64,000 nt of DNA from CAZPMT01 sp964587655 (GTDB lineage: Bacteria; Hydrogenedentota; Hydrogenedentia; Hydrogenedentales; SLHB01), in NCBI GenBank assembly GCA_964587655.1, contig CAZPMT010000006.1:1-64000 (forward strand). Direction: 5' to 3'. The notes under the pieces were generated by a model. That model saw only the letters and a list, made by a program, of their open reading frames with translations, did no database searches and had not been told where the DNA came from. This document shows, piece by piece, positions 52,001-60,129 of the stretch (position 1 is its first letter; each line of letters starts with the position of its first letter). The translations under genes and the position numbers were made by a program.

Positions 52001-52578
52001 GTCTAGCCTCAGTTCCCCGCGGCACTGACGACGGTGTCGTTTCCCTCGATCTGTCCTTCACGATTCCATCTCTCTGCGTCCTTTCGCTCCACGCCCGTTA
52101 CGGCGCTTCAACGCTACTACGGACGCTCTGACTCCTGCCGGGCGGCTCTTCGGGGTTACAGCCCATGAACACCGTCCTGTTTCCCGGCAGGTCTCCCTGC
52201 TTCACGTACTCCGCCTTCCTGGCCATTACGTCTCCAACCGCCCCCGCATCCCCCGGCGTCGCTTTCGCACGCTACCCATCAGCGCGCCGGGCGCGTTCCA
52301 GACTTCGCCTCTCGCTAGCAGGCTCGTCGAATGCGCAGGCCGAATCGAGTTCGTCATCCTACGGACTGGCCGTTCACCTCCTGTTGCTCCCCACCTCGCA
52401 TCACTGCGCCGCAGTTACAGGCGGTTACAGGCCGGAGAGCGTTTACCTGGAGTGGACTTTCATCACTCTGACTTAGTACGCTCGCAGGCGCACTAGCAAC
52501 GAGCGTCATAGCGACGTTCGGGGCCGGTTTACGGAGAAACCGGCCCTTGGACGTCGCGATAGGGACTTTCCAAAGAAG
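52001..52578. other. non-coding region beside intron remnant
   Basis: An open frame at 52165-52476 (plus) gives words such as SPCFTYSAFLAITSPTAPASPG that recur as spurious ORFs beside mobile introns. I do not call it a gene. The rest may be 5' intron sequence. Confidence 0.4.
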
Positions 52579-53292
52579 ATGCTTCGTTTTTCGGCGTTGG
52601 AGAGCTTGGGCGTGGCGGTGGCCGCCATGTCGGAGATGCGTGATGGCGACTGCGGGTTCAAAGCGCCGGACCCCGCACGCGCGGCACACAACCGCCAACG
52701 CGTCTGCGACTCGTACGCGGTTGACCCGCGCGATCTCGTCTGCGCACAACAAGTCCACGGCTCAAAGATCGCATGGGCGACGGACGCTGATCGCGGACGC
52801 AATCCAGCCGGTCCCCTCGATCCCTTTCCCGAGACCGACGCGCTGCTGACCGGCGTGCCGCGTCTCCCCCTTGCCATTTTCATAGCCGACTGCGTTCCCG
52901 TTTTCCTCTACGATACGCGGAACCGCGTCGCCGGCCTCGTCCACGCCGGACGCGAAGGAACCCTTGCCGGAATCGCGGCAAGAGCCGTCGCATCCATGCG
53001 CGACAAACGCGGGACCCGGCCCGCCGACGTCCATGCCGTGATCGGCCCATCCGCCGGCCCATGCTGCTACGAAGTCGCACCCGAGATGGCCGCGTCCTTC
53101 GCCGCCGCCGGACTTCCCATCAACGGACGCAATCTCGATCTCTGGAAAGCCAACGCCCTCCAACTCACCACCTCCGGCGTGCCCGAGTCACACATCACCA
53201 CCATCGGCATCTGCACCATCTGTACAACCACCTTCTTCTCCCACCGCCACGAACCCAACGCCGCACGAAACATGGCCCTCCTCGTCATCTGA
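52579..53292 (+). CDS. YfiH/polyphenol oxidase-family (laccase domain) protein
   Basis: 237 residues. Multicopper-oxidase-like active site of the YfiH family: VCAQQVHGSKI (His), LAIFIADCVPVFLYD (Cys), VHAGREGTLAGI (His) and GPSAGPCCYEVAPE. Family members act as purine nucleosidases/adenosine deaminases and in cell-wall precursor editing. Normal length. Stands alone upstream of tRNA-Asn. Confidence 0.87.
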   Translation: MLRFSALESLGVAVAAMSEMRDGDCGFKAPDPARAAHNRQRVCDSYAVDPRDLVCAQQVHGSKIAWATDADRGRNPAGPLDPFPETDALLTGVPRLPLAIFIADCVPVFLYDTRNRVAGLVHAGREGTLAGIAARAVASMRDKRGTRPADVHAVIGPSAGPCCYEVAPEMAASFAAAGLPINGRNLDLWKANALQLTTSGVPESHITTIGICTICTTTFFSHRHEPNAARNMALLVI

Positions 53293-53364
53293 ATCCAGCG
53301 CCGCATCGCCCGACGAGCATTCCACGCTCCGTCCGCTGTTCACACTCAACTTTTCACACTCAAC

Positions 53365-53394
53365 TTGAAAACCCGCGTGGCGCGATGCTACAAT
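53365..53394 (+). promoter_or_regulatory. promoter of tRNA-Asn
   Basis: TTGAAA (53365-53370), an 18-base spacer, TACAAT (53389-53394). Transcription would start about 53401, 14 bases before the tRNA. Confidence 0.75.
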
Positions 53395-53414
53395 TCTATC
53401 CACTGAAAGAGTAT

Positions 53415-53490
53415 TCCGCGATAGCTCAGTTGGTAGAGCGGGTGGCTGTTAACCACTAGGTCGCAAGTTCGAGTCTTGCTCGCGGAGCCA
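53415..53490 (+). tRNA. tRNA-Asn (GTT), CCA encoded
   Basis: 76 bases; acceptor TCCGCGA/TCGCGGA, discriminator G and encoded CCA at 53488-53490. Anticodon stem-loop GGTGG-CTGTTAA-CCACT gives anticodon GTT. T-loop GTTCGAGTC. All arms pair well. Its last 23 bases (53468-53490) are repeated at 53845-53867. Confidence 0.95.
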
Positions 53491-53498
53491 GAGATCCC

Positions 53499-53524
53499 AG
53501 CCACCCAAGAGGGTGGCTTTTTTT
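53499..53524 (+). terminator. rho-independent terminator after tRNA-Asn
   Basis: AGCCACCC-AAGA-GGGTGGCT stem (53499-53518) followed by a T run to 53524. The next gene's GTG start begins immediately after. Confidence 0.9.
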
Positions 53525-53839
53525 GTGTCGTACTGGGTCTACATTCTCCGATCCGAGACCACCGGCAAGACCTACATTGGCCAGACCGACAATCTTGAAC
53601 ACCGTGTACAACAGCACAACGACCCGAGTTTCCGCTTAACCCTTTACACGAAACGAAATCCCGGGCCGTGGAGACTCATCCACAGTGAGGAATATGCTAC
53701 AAGAGCCCACGCAATGCAGCGCGAGAAATGGCTAAAATCCGGCCAGGGACGCGAATGGGTCCACGCCCTATTGGCCCGGCAAGAGCGGGAGGCTCTTAAT
53801 CCGCCTACGGCGGATGCGCAAGTCGAAGATCCGCCGTAG
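53525..53839 (+). CDS. GIY-YIG nuclease-domain protein
   Basis: 104 residues from GTG at 53525; no ribosome site is possible right behind the T run, so expression is odd. YWVYILRSETTGKTYIGQTDNLEHRVQQHN contains the YVYIL/TYIG (GIY-YIG) pair and the Arg and Glu of the family (later YATRAHAMQREKWLKSGQGREW). It is a YhbQ/UvrC-N-like single-domain nuclease. The gene sits between the tRNA and a copy of the tRNA 3' end, and its last codons and stop lie in a perfect 18-bp hairpin, which points to a mobile or parasitic unit. Confidence 0.8.
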   Translation: MSYWVYILRSETTGKTYIGQTDNLEHRVQQHNDPSFRLTLYTKRNPGPWRLIHSEEYATRAHAMQREKWLKSGQGREWVHALLARQEREALNPPTADAQVEDPP

Positions 53840-53846
53840 GCGGATT
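53798..53846. repeat. 18-bp perfect inverted repeat at the end of the GIY-YIG unit
   Basis: Arms 53798-53815 and 53829-53846 (AATCCGCCTACGGCGGAT and its complement) with a 13-base loop; each arm is itself nearly palindromic (CCGCC TAC GGCGG). The right arm abuts the copied tRNA tail at 53845. Confidence 0.9.
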
Positions 53847-53867
53847 CGAGTCTTGCTCGCGGAGCCA
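53845..53867 (+). repeat. 23-bp copy of the tRNA-Asn 3' end
   Basis: Identical to tRNA bases 53468-53490 (TTCGAGTCTTGCTCGCGGAG plus CCA), with identity ending exactly at CCA. It marks the distal end of the GIY-YIG insertion and looks like an att-type duplication. Confidence 0.9.
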
Positions 53868-53948
53868 CCAGTAATTTACGAACTTTGAGGGTTCGTAATT
53901 CAAGGATATAGAAGCCATCACGAATCAAAGCGTGGTGGCTTCGTTGTT
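53858..53948 (+). repeat. 91-bp direct repeat, left copy (island boundary)
   Basis: Perfectly identical to 59614-59704. Begins within the tRNA-tail copy (CGCGGAGCC...) and includes a 12-bp terminator-like hairpin (GAAGCCATCACG/CGTGGTGGCTTC) followed by GTTGTT, and a smaller ACGAAC/GTTCGT stem. Confidence 0.92.
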
Positions 53949-54160
53949 CTTGCCCCTTTCGGGCAGACTGATCTCACATTCCATCGCATAGCAATGAGTT
54001 AAGAGTCTCTTCTCCTCTTCGCCGGTTCGTTCCATATCGGCGGAAAGCACGGGGCGATAATGAGAGAAGAGGAAGTTCGTAGATGTCGGGGAATTGAATT
54101 ATCAATCCTGAATACGAACTCGCACTCAGCCTGACGCGCTTGGAGAAGGCATCCCGCTGC
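53949..54160. other. left flank of the island
   Basis: No gene seen. GGAAGTTCGTAGAT at 54071-54084 and nearby bases echo a diverged copy at 59834 in the right flank. Confidence 0.5.
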
Positions 54161-55096
54161 TTACTCGAAAAGGTTCCCCTCACGTGGCCATTCGCCCGCA
54201 ATGTTGCACGTCCCTATCTCAAGATCAGGGTTCTTGCACCCGCAGACAGCGACGTCAAGTCCGCATTCTCGAGCGGCCTCACCGACCTTTGCGTAAATGA
54301 GACCCCGCTTTTCGCGGGGTAGCGCCATAACGGAGGATCTCTCCGCATGAATACGGAGCGGGACGGCCCGGGCATAGTGAGAAGCCAATAGGTCCAATAA
54401 ACGCGAACCGGCAAGGTGCCGTTTCAGCGAATGCAGGACTGCTGGGCGCACGAAGAGCACACCCAGCGCAATCTGCCGCACACCACTTGCGGCAGTTTGC
54501 TGGCAAAGATTCCGCAAAGAGTCGGCACTGTCTGTGATCCCGGGCAGGATAGGGTCGAGCCGCACTTCCGTTTCGATATCCGCTTCGACAAGATCCTTGG
54601 CTTGGCGAAGGCGGATATCAGGAGGTGCCGCGTTTGGTTCGAAGATACCTAACACATCCGCATCCAGAGTGGTCAGACCGATCTGCGCGCGAACGAGTTG
54701 CGGATGTGCCTGCAATAGGCTCATGTGCCGCTCTGGAATCGCGCCCTTCGTCAGAAACGCCACGCCGATTCGTCGGTCGAAGAGGAACTGGATGATTTCA
54801 TACCCCAGGTCGAGAACTTCAGGTACTGGCTGGAACAGATCGCTTGACGGACTGAAATAGATGGCCACCGGCAGTTTCCGTTTGCGGCGAAGTTCTTCAC
54901 ACAACATTGTCAAAGTGTTGGAATAGACATTGACTTTCTGCTCGCCCGGATAAGTGCTGTATCCCCGTGTGTAGCAATAGAGACAACCGTGCGCACATCC
55001 CGCAGTCAAGTTCACCGTCGGGATATGGGAAAGACACAACAAACTTGACGGCGTCAGCACCGGCGACTTTCGTTCGACGGATAATACCTCTAGCAT
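54161..55096 (-). CDS. SPL-like radical SAM protein (island, gene 5)
   Basis: 311 residues from ATG at 55096 with GAGGAAGAG upstream. Radical SAM cluster motif CAHGCLYCY; strands with AIYFSPSSDLFQPVPEVL, GVAFLTKGAIPERHM, EVRLDPILPGIT and ALGVLFVRPAVL follow. Close in layout to spore photoproduct lyase-like proteins (COG1533). C-terminal CGCKNPDLEIGTCNIAG adds three cysteines. Probably carries out radical chemistry on a nucleic-acid base; no substrate is known. Last gene of the island operon. Confidence 0.75.
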   Translation of the reverse strand: MLEVLSVERKSPVLTPSSLLCLSHIPTVNLTAGCAHGCLYCYTRGYSTYPGEQKVNVYSNTLTMLCEELRRKRKLPVAIYFSPSSDLFQPVPEVLDLGYEIIQFLFDRRIGVAFLTKGAIPERHMSLLQAHPQLVRAQIGLTTLDADVLGIFEPNAAPPDIRLRQAKDLVEADIETEVRLDPILPGITDSADSLRNLCQQTAASGVRQIALGVLFVRPAVLHSLKRHLAGSRLLDLLASHYARAVPLRIHAERSSVMALPREKRGLIYAKVGEAARECGLDVAVCGCKNPDLEIGTCNIAGEWPREGNLFE

Positions 55097-55123
55097 AGCT
55101 CTTCCTCGCAGGATGAGGAGTGT

Positions 55124-55753
55124 TTATTCCACCGCCAATGCGCAAAGATAATCTGAAAGTACCTGCTCGAGCGCATCGGATCTCGACAACATCGGTTCGT
55201 CCAGGCGCTGTGCTGCACGATCAAGCGCCTTTCTCAGCAATCGCTGCTGCTTGGAGGTCAGCATAAAGCCGACGTACTGCCGGGAACGGGATTTGATCGA
55301 CTTGGGCTTCTCGCCCAAGCACCCGCCTCCTGTAACTTCCTTTGCCGCAAGTTCCAATTCTCTGGCAAACTCATGTTCGCTGAACCCAAGATCCTCCAAT
55401 GGCTCCGAGACGGACTCTAGCAAAGACACAAGCTCGGGAGCGTTCCAATATCCATGAATTTGGTTAAGTTTCACCGTAAGGGCTCTTGCAGTTTCCTCGC
55501 TGAAACTTCCGATAAGACAAGGAATGGAAGCGATGCGCAGTATCCTCGCCGCGCGCCAGCGATGTTCGCCATCCACGATGACAAGCCCCGTGCGAGTCTC
55601 ATTGGCCAGAACCACACCACAAAATCCGTCGCGAGCGATTGTCCGCCGCAGCGCGGCAAGCTGCCCGTCCGTCATTTGGTTCGGATTGTAACCATTGGGC
55701 CGAAGCCTATTTGTTTCCACAAACTCATAACGCATACGTGAATCTGATTCCAT
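55124..55753 (-). CDS. ParB/Srx-domain protein (island, gene 4)
   Basis: 209 residues from ATG at 55753 (ATG at 55735 is an alternative). ParB N-terminal domain: LRPNGYNPNQMTDGQLAALRRTIARDGF, then VIVDGEHRWRAARILRIASIPCLIG. C-terminal part (QLLRKALDRAAQRLDEPMLSRSDALEQVLSDYLCAL) is helical and unusual; no classical ParB HTH or dimer domain. Such stand-alone ParB domains occur as nucleases/ATP-dependent modifiers in phages and islands. Overlaps the MTase gene end by 29 bases. Confidence 0.75.
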   Translation of the reverse strand: MESDSRMRYEFVETNRLRPNGYNPNQMTDGQLAALRRTIARDGFCGVVLANETRTGLVIVDGEHRWRAARILRIASIPCLIGSFSEETARALTVKLNQIHGYWNAPELVSLLESVSEPLEDLGFSEHEFARELELAAKEVTGGGCLGEKPKSIKSRSRQYVGFMLTSKQQRLLRKALDRAAQRLDEPMLSRSDALEQVLSDYLCALAVE

Positions 55754-56393
55754 AGTAAGCAACCGTTTTCCCCTTGTTGAACGCGACCATACGTTCGTCC
55801 ATAACCAATCCGTGGCGTCGAGCTAAGCGGCGCCACCATGGCCATACGAAGTATTCCACATACGTCGCGGCATGGCGTGGGCCGCGATACAGCCCTTTCC
55901 TGTCTTCTTTCCACAACTCCAATGGAAGCCTTCCTTCGCGCTTGAAGCGAAGAAGACTCGCGTCGCCAACGATCACGACAAGCGGAGCGGTCCACATCTG
56001 GCCTTGGAGGAACGCCCGCATGGCAGGATATAGATTTCCGAAAGCGTCAAAATCGGCAACCTGGTACTTGACGCCACGCGGCCAATCTGAGAAGGTCCCA
56101 ATGTCGGCGCACCTCACGTCCACGCGAGGAAAGTGATGTCTGAAATCTCTCACCTTCGCGGCGTTGATGTCCAGCGCCAGTGTATACCGCGCTTTCCCGC
56201 GCCAGACGTTCCGGAACATCTTTCCAAGGCCACATCCTGCGAGGTATACATTGGATCGTTTCAGCTCGCGCGCAATATGGCTGCGAATTCTCACCTTGCG
56301 AAGCCATTCGCTATTGTCCTTTTGCCCCGATCGGCGATTCAGAGTGCGCAGTTGCACCGCGGAACCGCGCAGGGCAAGCCTGCGTCTCGCCAT
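55725..56393 (-). CDS. Rossmann methyltransferase-like protein with DFDAFG motif (island, gene 3)
   Basis: 222 residues from ATG at 56393 (AAGGAGA nine bases ahead), overlapping the SPL gene end by 55 bases. VYLAGCGLGKMFRNV resembles motif I, LALDINAAKV motif II, RCADI motif III, and YQVADFDAFGNLYPAM a motif IV of the DxDxFG kind seen in Trm1-like tRNA methyltransferases and in three-Cys-motif partner proteins. The rest is basic (WPWWRRLARRHGL). I infer a nucleic-acid methyltransferase or a modified relative; weak at family level. Confidence 0.55.
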   Translation of the reverse strand: MARRRLALRGSAVQLRTLNRRSGQKDNSEWLRKVRIRSHIARELKRSNVYLAGCGLGKMFRNVWRGKARYTLALDINAAKVRDFRHHFPRVDVRCADIGTFSDWPRGVKYQVADFDAFGNLYPAMRAFLQGQMWTAPLVVIVGDASLLRFKREGRLPLELWKEDRKGLYRGPRHAATYVEYFVWPWWRRLARRHGLVMDERMVAFNKGKTVAYYGIRFTYAL

Positions 56394-57283
56394 ATGTCCG
56401 TTGTCTCCTTGCACAAGCCTGTGGTCACATTGGCGCCGAGTTTGTCTCTGAACCACGAATAGATTTCAGCGCGCTGACTGCGCGGCAGACGGAACCGGCC
56501 GTCGGCTCCGTCCTGTGACGTGGCGAAATCGAAAACCGACGCGTTCCTCCCGCGCGCCCTGGTACATTCGCGCAGCCCGGGATTATGACGAATTGTGCCG
56601 AGGGTTATGCGCAACGAGTAGTCGCCAAATGTGCTCTTTATCAACTCGACCAATGGAAGATACAATTCCCGCCATCCTCTGACGGGAAGGATGGGATCAA
56701 CTCTAAGGCGGACCTCGTATCCAGCGTTCTTGCAGGCCAGCGCAGCCGACAACCGCTCATACGGATGAGGCGCGCCGTGCTCGAAATGGGCGGATACGTC
56801 CGGTGCGTTCAGACTGAACGATACGACGGTGTTCCTCTTTTCTTCCACCGCCAGAAGTCGTGCAATGTTCGTACTCTTGGTGACAAAGAGGAGTTTGTGC
56901 GGGCGCTCTTTCGGAAAGAGCAACCCTTCATCCTGTCGCGCAAAGAGCGGAACAAGCTCGGAAGACAGCCCCGTTAGATGGTCCAAGGCAAGACTGTCGC
57001 TCGATTCGCCCGCGCTGAGCAACCGGGCGCGTCCACGTTTCAGGAAACTCTTGACTTCAGTAAGCATCTGTTCACGGTTGTCGAAAGCGACAGGACCGTG
57101 AACGTTCTTCAGGGGCAACTGAAGACAGCAGTAATCGCACCGGTATGGACAGCCATTTGCATGGGACAAGACATAATAGGACGGACACACGACCCCTACC
57201 GCAGATGTGTCCATTTTGTGAATAAACGGCGTCTTTCTGCTGCGGCTGTCAAGTCCTTGAGTCTGGGCTTCTTCCTGCTCCAT
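56339..57283 (-). CDS. SPL-like radical SAM protein (island, gene 2)
   Basis: 314 residues from ATG at 57283 (GGAG eight bases ahead). Cluster motif CPYRCDYCCLQLP fits spore photoproduct lyase-like enzymes (CxxxCxxCYLQ). Further SPL-like stretches: LLFVTKSTNIARLL, VVSFSLNAPDVSAHFEHGAPHPYERLSA and VRLRVDPILPVRGW. The tail has cysteines (GLCKETTDIW, CAVPRCNC). SPL enzymes reverse thymine photodimers; here substrate is unknown and two homologues in one operon suggest a specialised base reaction. Confidence 0.78.
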   Translation of the reverse strand: MEQEEAQTQGLDSRSRKTPFIHKMDTSAVGVVCPSYYVLSHANGCPYRCDYCCLQLPLKNVHGPVAFDNREQMLTEVKSFLKRGRARLLSAGESSDSLALDHLTGLSSELVPLFARQDEGLLFPKERPHKLLFVTKSTNIARLLAVEEKRNTVVSFSLNAPDVSAHFEHGAPHPYERLSAALACKNAGYEVRLRVDPILPVRGWRELYLPLVELIKSTFGDYSLRITLGTIRHNPGLRECTRARGRNASVFDFATSQDGADGRFRLPRSQRAEIYSWFRDKLGANVTTGLCKETTDIWRDAGLPCAVPRCNCAL

Positions 57284-57315
57284 CAATGCCGCTCCAGCGA
57301 TTTCAGGCGCGGTTC

Positions 57316-57714
57316 CTATTTTCGCGAAGTTCGCGGTTGACTCCTTTGAAACAAGAGAACCGTTTTCGCCTTGAGCAACCGGTCCACGAAACTGTTGAGT
57401 GTGCCATCAGGGTACACCATGCCATTACCCGAAAGCATTTTGAGCTTCTCGGTGGCGGATCGGACCGAGGTCCCGCTCAAGGCGGCAAGATCGTCCATGG
57501 AGAACTCGACGTTTCGCCAAAGCCACTGCCAAATCGCGGCCCTTTCGCATGTTGGCGGTCCCACAGGCCGCCTCTTCCTTGACAGCGTAAGCCTCTTCCA
57601 GGCCACGAGTATACGCAACATGGAATTGTCAACAAGAAGTGCGCACTCCGGTGTCTCGTTGGCCTTGAACCATTCCAATTCGCGCTCATAAGCGATCTTT
57701 CGTTTTCGATCCAC
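57316..57714 (-). CDS. winged-helix DNA-binding protein (island, gene 1)
   Basis: 132 residues from GTG at 57714 with AAGGA nine bases ahead. ERAAIWQWLWRNVEFSMDDLAALSGTSVRSATEKLKMLSGNGMVYPDGTLN is a winged HTH; N-terminal Arg/Lys-rich helices. First gene of the five-gene operon, 29 bases before the SPL gene, so a probable regulator or a targeting subunit. Confidence 0.65.
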   Translation of the reverse strand: MDRKRKIAYERELEWFKANETPECALLVDNSMLRILVAWKRLTLSRKRRPVGPPTCERAAIWQWLWRNVEFSMDDLAALSGTSVRSATEKLKMLSGNGMVYPDGTLNSFVDRLLKAKTVLLFQRSQPRTSRK

Positions 57715-58289
57715 AGTTATGTTTCCTTCCCCGGCAATTGATCCTTGATCCTAAATTCGGCAGTTGAATTGTCCAAATTGCTGGCTATGCGAGCATAAGT
57801 AAAGGAATAACAATTGGTTACACCGCCTATTTCCAACTGCCGTGCAGTTGAAAATTTCACCCTTTGGGTGATTCTTGTCATGAGATAACTCTTGCGTTCG
57901 CAAGACCTTCGCTCAATGAACTGCCTAATTTAGGTTGATAGTCATAGAGCCACCGTCCTCCTCGTAATGCAGCAATCACCCTGCGCACATGACTGTTCTT
58001 CCGGTTCTTCCGTCCATCCGTCGCTTCGCTCCTCCGGCAACAAGGTCGTCAACATCGACCTGTTTGAGGCGTGGACAACTGCACGTGCTCTCCCATGCTT
58101 TCTCTCTCCCCGCATGCTGCCGGTAAATCCTGTTTCCCAACCTTCTATCTATTAAGCCACCGGTGCTACGCGAAAACGACCTCAATGCCTTGCCGTTGTT
58201 GGAGTTGTGGCGCACGAAAAACGGTGTCAATATGCAGATCAGAAAAATAAATAGTGGACGCGCAAGATGCACAATCGTACAATGGTTCT
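57715..58289. other. AT-richer intergenic region inside the island
   Basis: No convincing gene; the promoter of the five-gene operon must lie near its left end (AT-rich stretch 57720-57960). Short open frames around 57967-58155 have no recognised homology. Confidence 0.45.
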
Positions 58290-59144
58290 ATGCGAAGAAT
58301 CGACGCACGAAAGCTTAACGGAACCGAATTGCAGTCGCTACGCCGAAAGGCTATCGCGCTCGCTTGCGAAGGGAAGCTCCACCAGGAGGTCGCCGCGGAG
58401 CTTGGCGTCTCGCGTTCGGCAATCGCGAAGTGGTTGCGGCTGTGGCGCGCGCAGGGCGAGAATGCACTCGCGCCCCAACCGCGCGGAAGACCCTCGGGCA
58501 CAGGCGCACTTTCGGATGCCGCCATGCGCTTGATCCTTGATGCCCTATGTAACCACACGCTTGAAGAGTTCGCGCTGGCCGTCAAGCTTTGGAGCAACCG
58601 AGCCATCCGCAGTCTGATGCGCAGCAAGAATCTTCCGCCCGTAACGCCGACCACGGTCTTTCTGTGGATGAGGCAATGGGGCTTTCATGGCCCACAGCCA
58701 TCCGTTGACTTGATTGGCGAATACGATGACGAAGTGTCCGCGAGCGCCCTATGGCATTTGCAGGAATATCCCCAGGTCAAACGGCTGGCGCGAAAACACA
58801 GCGCACGCATTCTGTTGTTTGACGAAAGGCCCTTGCCTGATACTCTCGGCCTATGCAAGCGCCCACGATATTTGTTGTGCGCCTTCGATGGGCGCGGAAC
58901 ACTCCGTTTCAGCGTAGCCCATTATCCCGTGACCGCTGCAAAGCGCACCGATTTCATGGAACGGCTCACAAGGGACATCGGACGCCCGATAGTATTGTTG
59001 CTCGACTCACATCCCAATCATAAGAACCGAACTATCCACAAGTGGCAATGCGACCGAGCCGAAAGCATTAGTCTCGTTCACATTCCGATATCTGACCTCT
59101 GCCGTCTTCCGCCCGAATGCTGGCCTTTCAGGAACATGGATTGA
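58290..59144 (+). pseudogene. IS630-like transposase, degenerate C-terminus
   Basis: 284 residues from ATG at 58290. HTH region QEVAAELGVSRSAIAKWLRLW, then PVTPTTVFLWMRQWGF and DDE-like elements ILLFDE and IVLLLDSHPNHKN. The third acidic region (normally PxxNPIE) is replaced by LPPECWPFRNMD and stop, so the enzyme is probably dead. It lies near the island's right end. Confidence 0.6.
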
Positions 59145-59191
59145 GCGACGTTCGATGAGAACCTGACGGAAGTCCGTCATGCAGAAGAAAG

Positions 59192-59557
59192 TTAGATCAG
59201 CGCGCACATTTTTCTGAATGCTGTCGTCTGTTTCTTTGGAGACGAAATTTGCGTGATGGGACGCAAGCGTCTTTCGGAAAAGAGGTGGACTTGGTTATCC
59301 GGCAGATTCAGCAAGGTGTCAAGGATTTCCGGCGCAAGCTTCAGGAGGTTGAGCGTTTGGGTAACTCGTGCTCTGGACATGCCCAATTTCTTGGCCAAGT
59401 CTGCCTGGGTGGCACACGTGCCATTTTCGAGGAGGCATTTGAGAGCGAACGCCTGTCTTACGAGATTGACGACGGGCATGGTCGGTTCTTTGTGGGACGC
59501 CGTTGGTTCAGTGCCTGCGGGTTCAACGCCCGATACGAAGAACTCGCTCTTATGCAT
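59192..59557 (-). CDS. recombinase-associated/ParB-type HTH protein
   Basis: 121 residues if started at ATG 59557; the frame stays open to 59677 through the direct repeat. AFALKCLLENGTCATQADLAKKLGMSRARVTQTLNLLKLAPEILDTLLNLPDNQVHLFSERRLRPI is a ParB/KorB-like HTH found in small proteins encoded beside site-specific recombinases in PVC bacteria and proteobacteria. No recombinase is adjacent, so it may be the remnant of the integration module of the island. Confidence 0.6.
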   Translation of the reverse strand: MHKSEFFVSGVEPAGTEPTASHKEPTMPVVNLVRQAFALKCLLENGTCATQADLAKKLGMSRARVTQTLNLLKLAPEILDTLLNLPDNQVHLFSERRLRPITQISSPKKQTTAFRKMCALI

Positions 59558-59613
59558 TCTCGAAAGGTCAATCCAAAAGGCCAGATCAAAAAAGTTCGTG
59601 AATCTTTCGGACG

Positions 59614-59704
59614 CGCGGAGCCACCAGTAATTTACGAACTTTGAGGGTTCGTAATTCAAGGATATAGAAGCCATCACGAATCAAAGCGTGGTGGCTTCGT
59701 TGTT
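59614..59704 (+). repeat. 91-bp direct repeat, right copy (island boundary)
   Basis: Perfect copy of 53858-53948. Bases to its left (GAATCTTTCGGACG) differ from the tRNA tail found left of the other copy, so identity starts exactly at CGCGGAGCC. Confidence 0.92.
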
Positions 59705-60129
59705 TTATCACCCGCTGCGCTAGGCAATTGTGGCGCGGCATCATATTGAATAGCAGAGACTTACGGATATTGTCTTCCGCATTCCGCTTTACTTCCCGTC
59801 GTCAGCAATCCTGCGTCGACTAACAAGGGAGAAGGAAGTTCGTATATCTCTAGGATTGACGGAAACAATCAGTTTGAATGACGAACCCTGTTCACTATCG
59901 TCGTAAGTGACGGAAAATAAAGGATATTTGTAGCTCGTGACACTAACCTCAATAAACCGAATTCGTAATTGGCAGATACCCGATCTTCTTGCACAACAGC
60001 GGATTCTTAGTCCCGCTCAAAGGGGTTGAATATACTGTACGGGGTATGGTATATTGGGCGCCTTGAGTAGCGCTGGACGTTCCTGCGCGCGTTGGGCAAA
60101 GCAAGAGAACCGCGGACAAGGATTTTCGT
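59705..60129. other. intergenic region between island and metal-efflux genes
   Basis: No gene seen. 59834-59843 (GGAAGTTCGT) echoes 54071 in the left flank. The efflux promoter lies near 60026-60055. Confidence 0.5.
60026..60055 (+). promoter_or_regulatory. candidate metal-responsive promoter
   Basis: TTGAAT (60026-60031), 18-base spacer, TATATT (60050-60055). The spacer contains TATAC...GTATA around a GGGG tract (TGTACGGGGTATG), the G-tract plus flanking palindrome type seen for CsoR/RcnR or MerR-like regulators. No regulator gene is adjacent. Confidence 0.4.

Noticed and set aside
52165..52476. 103-codon plus-strand open frame
   Set aside because: Wording recurs as spurious ORFs beside mobile introns; Ser/Pro/Ala-rich, no domain.
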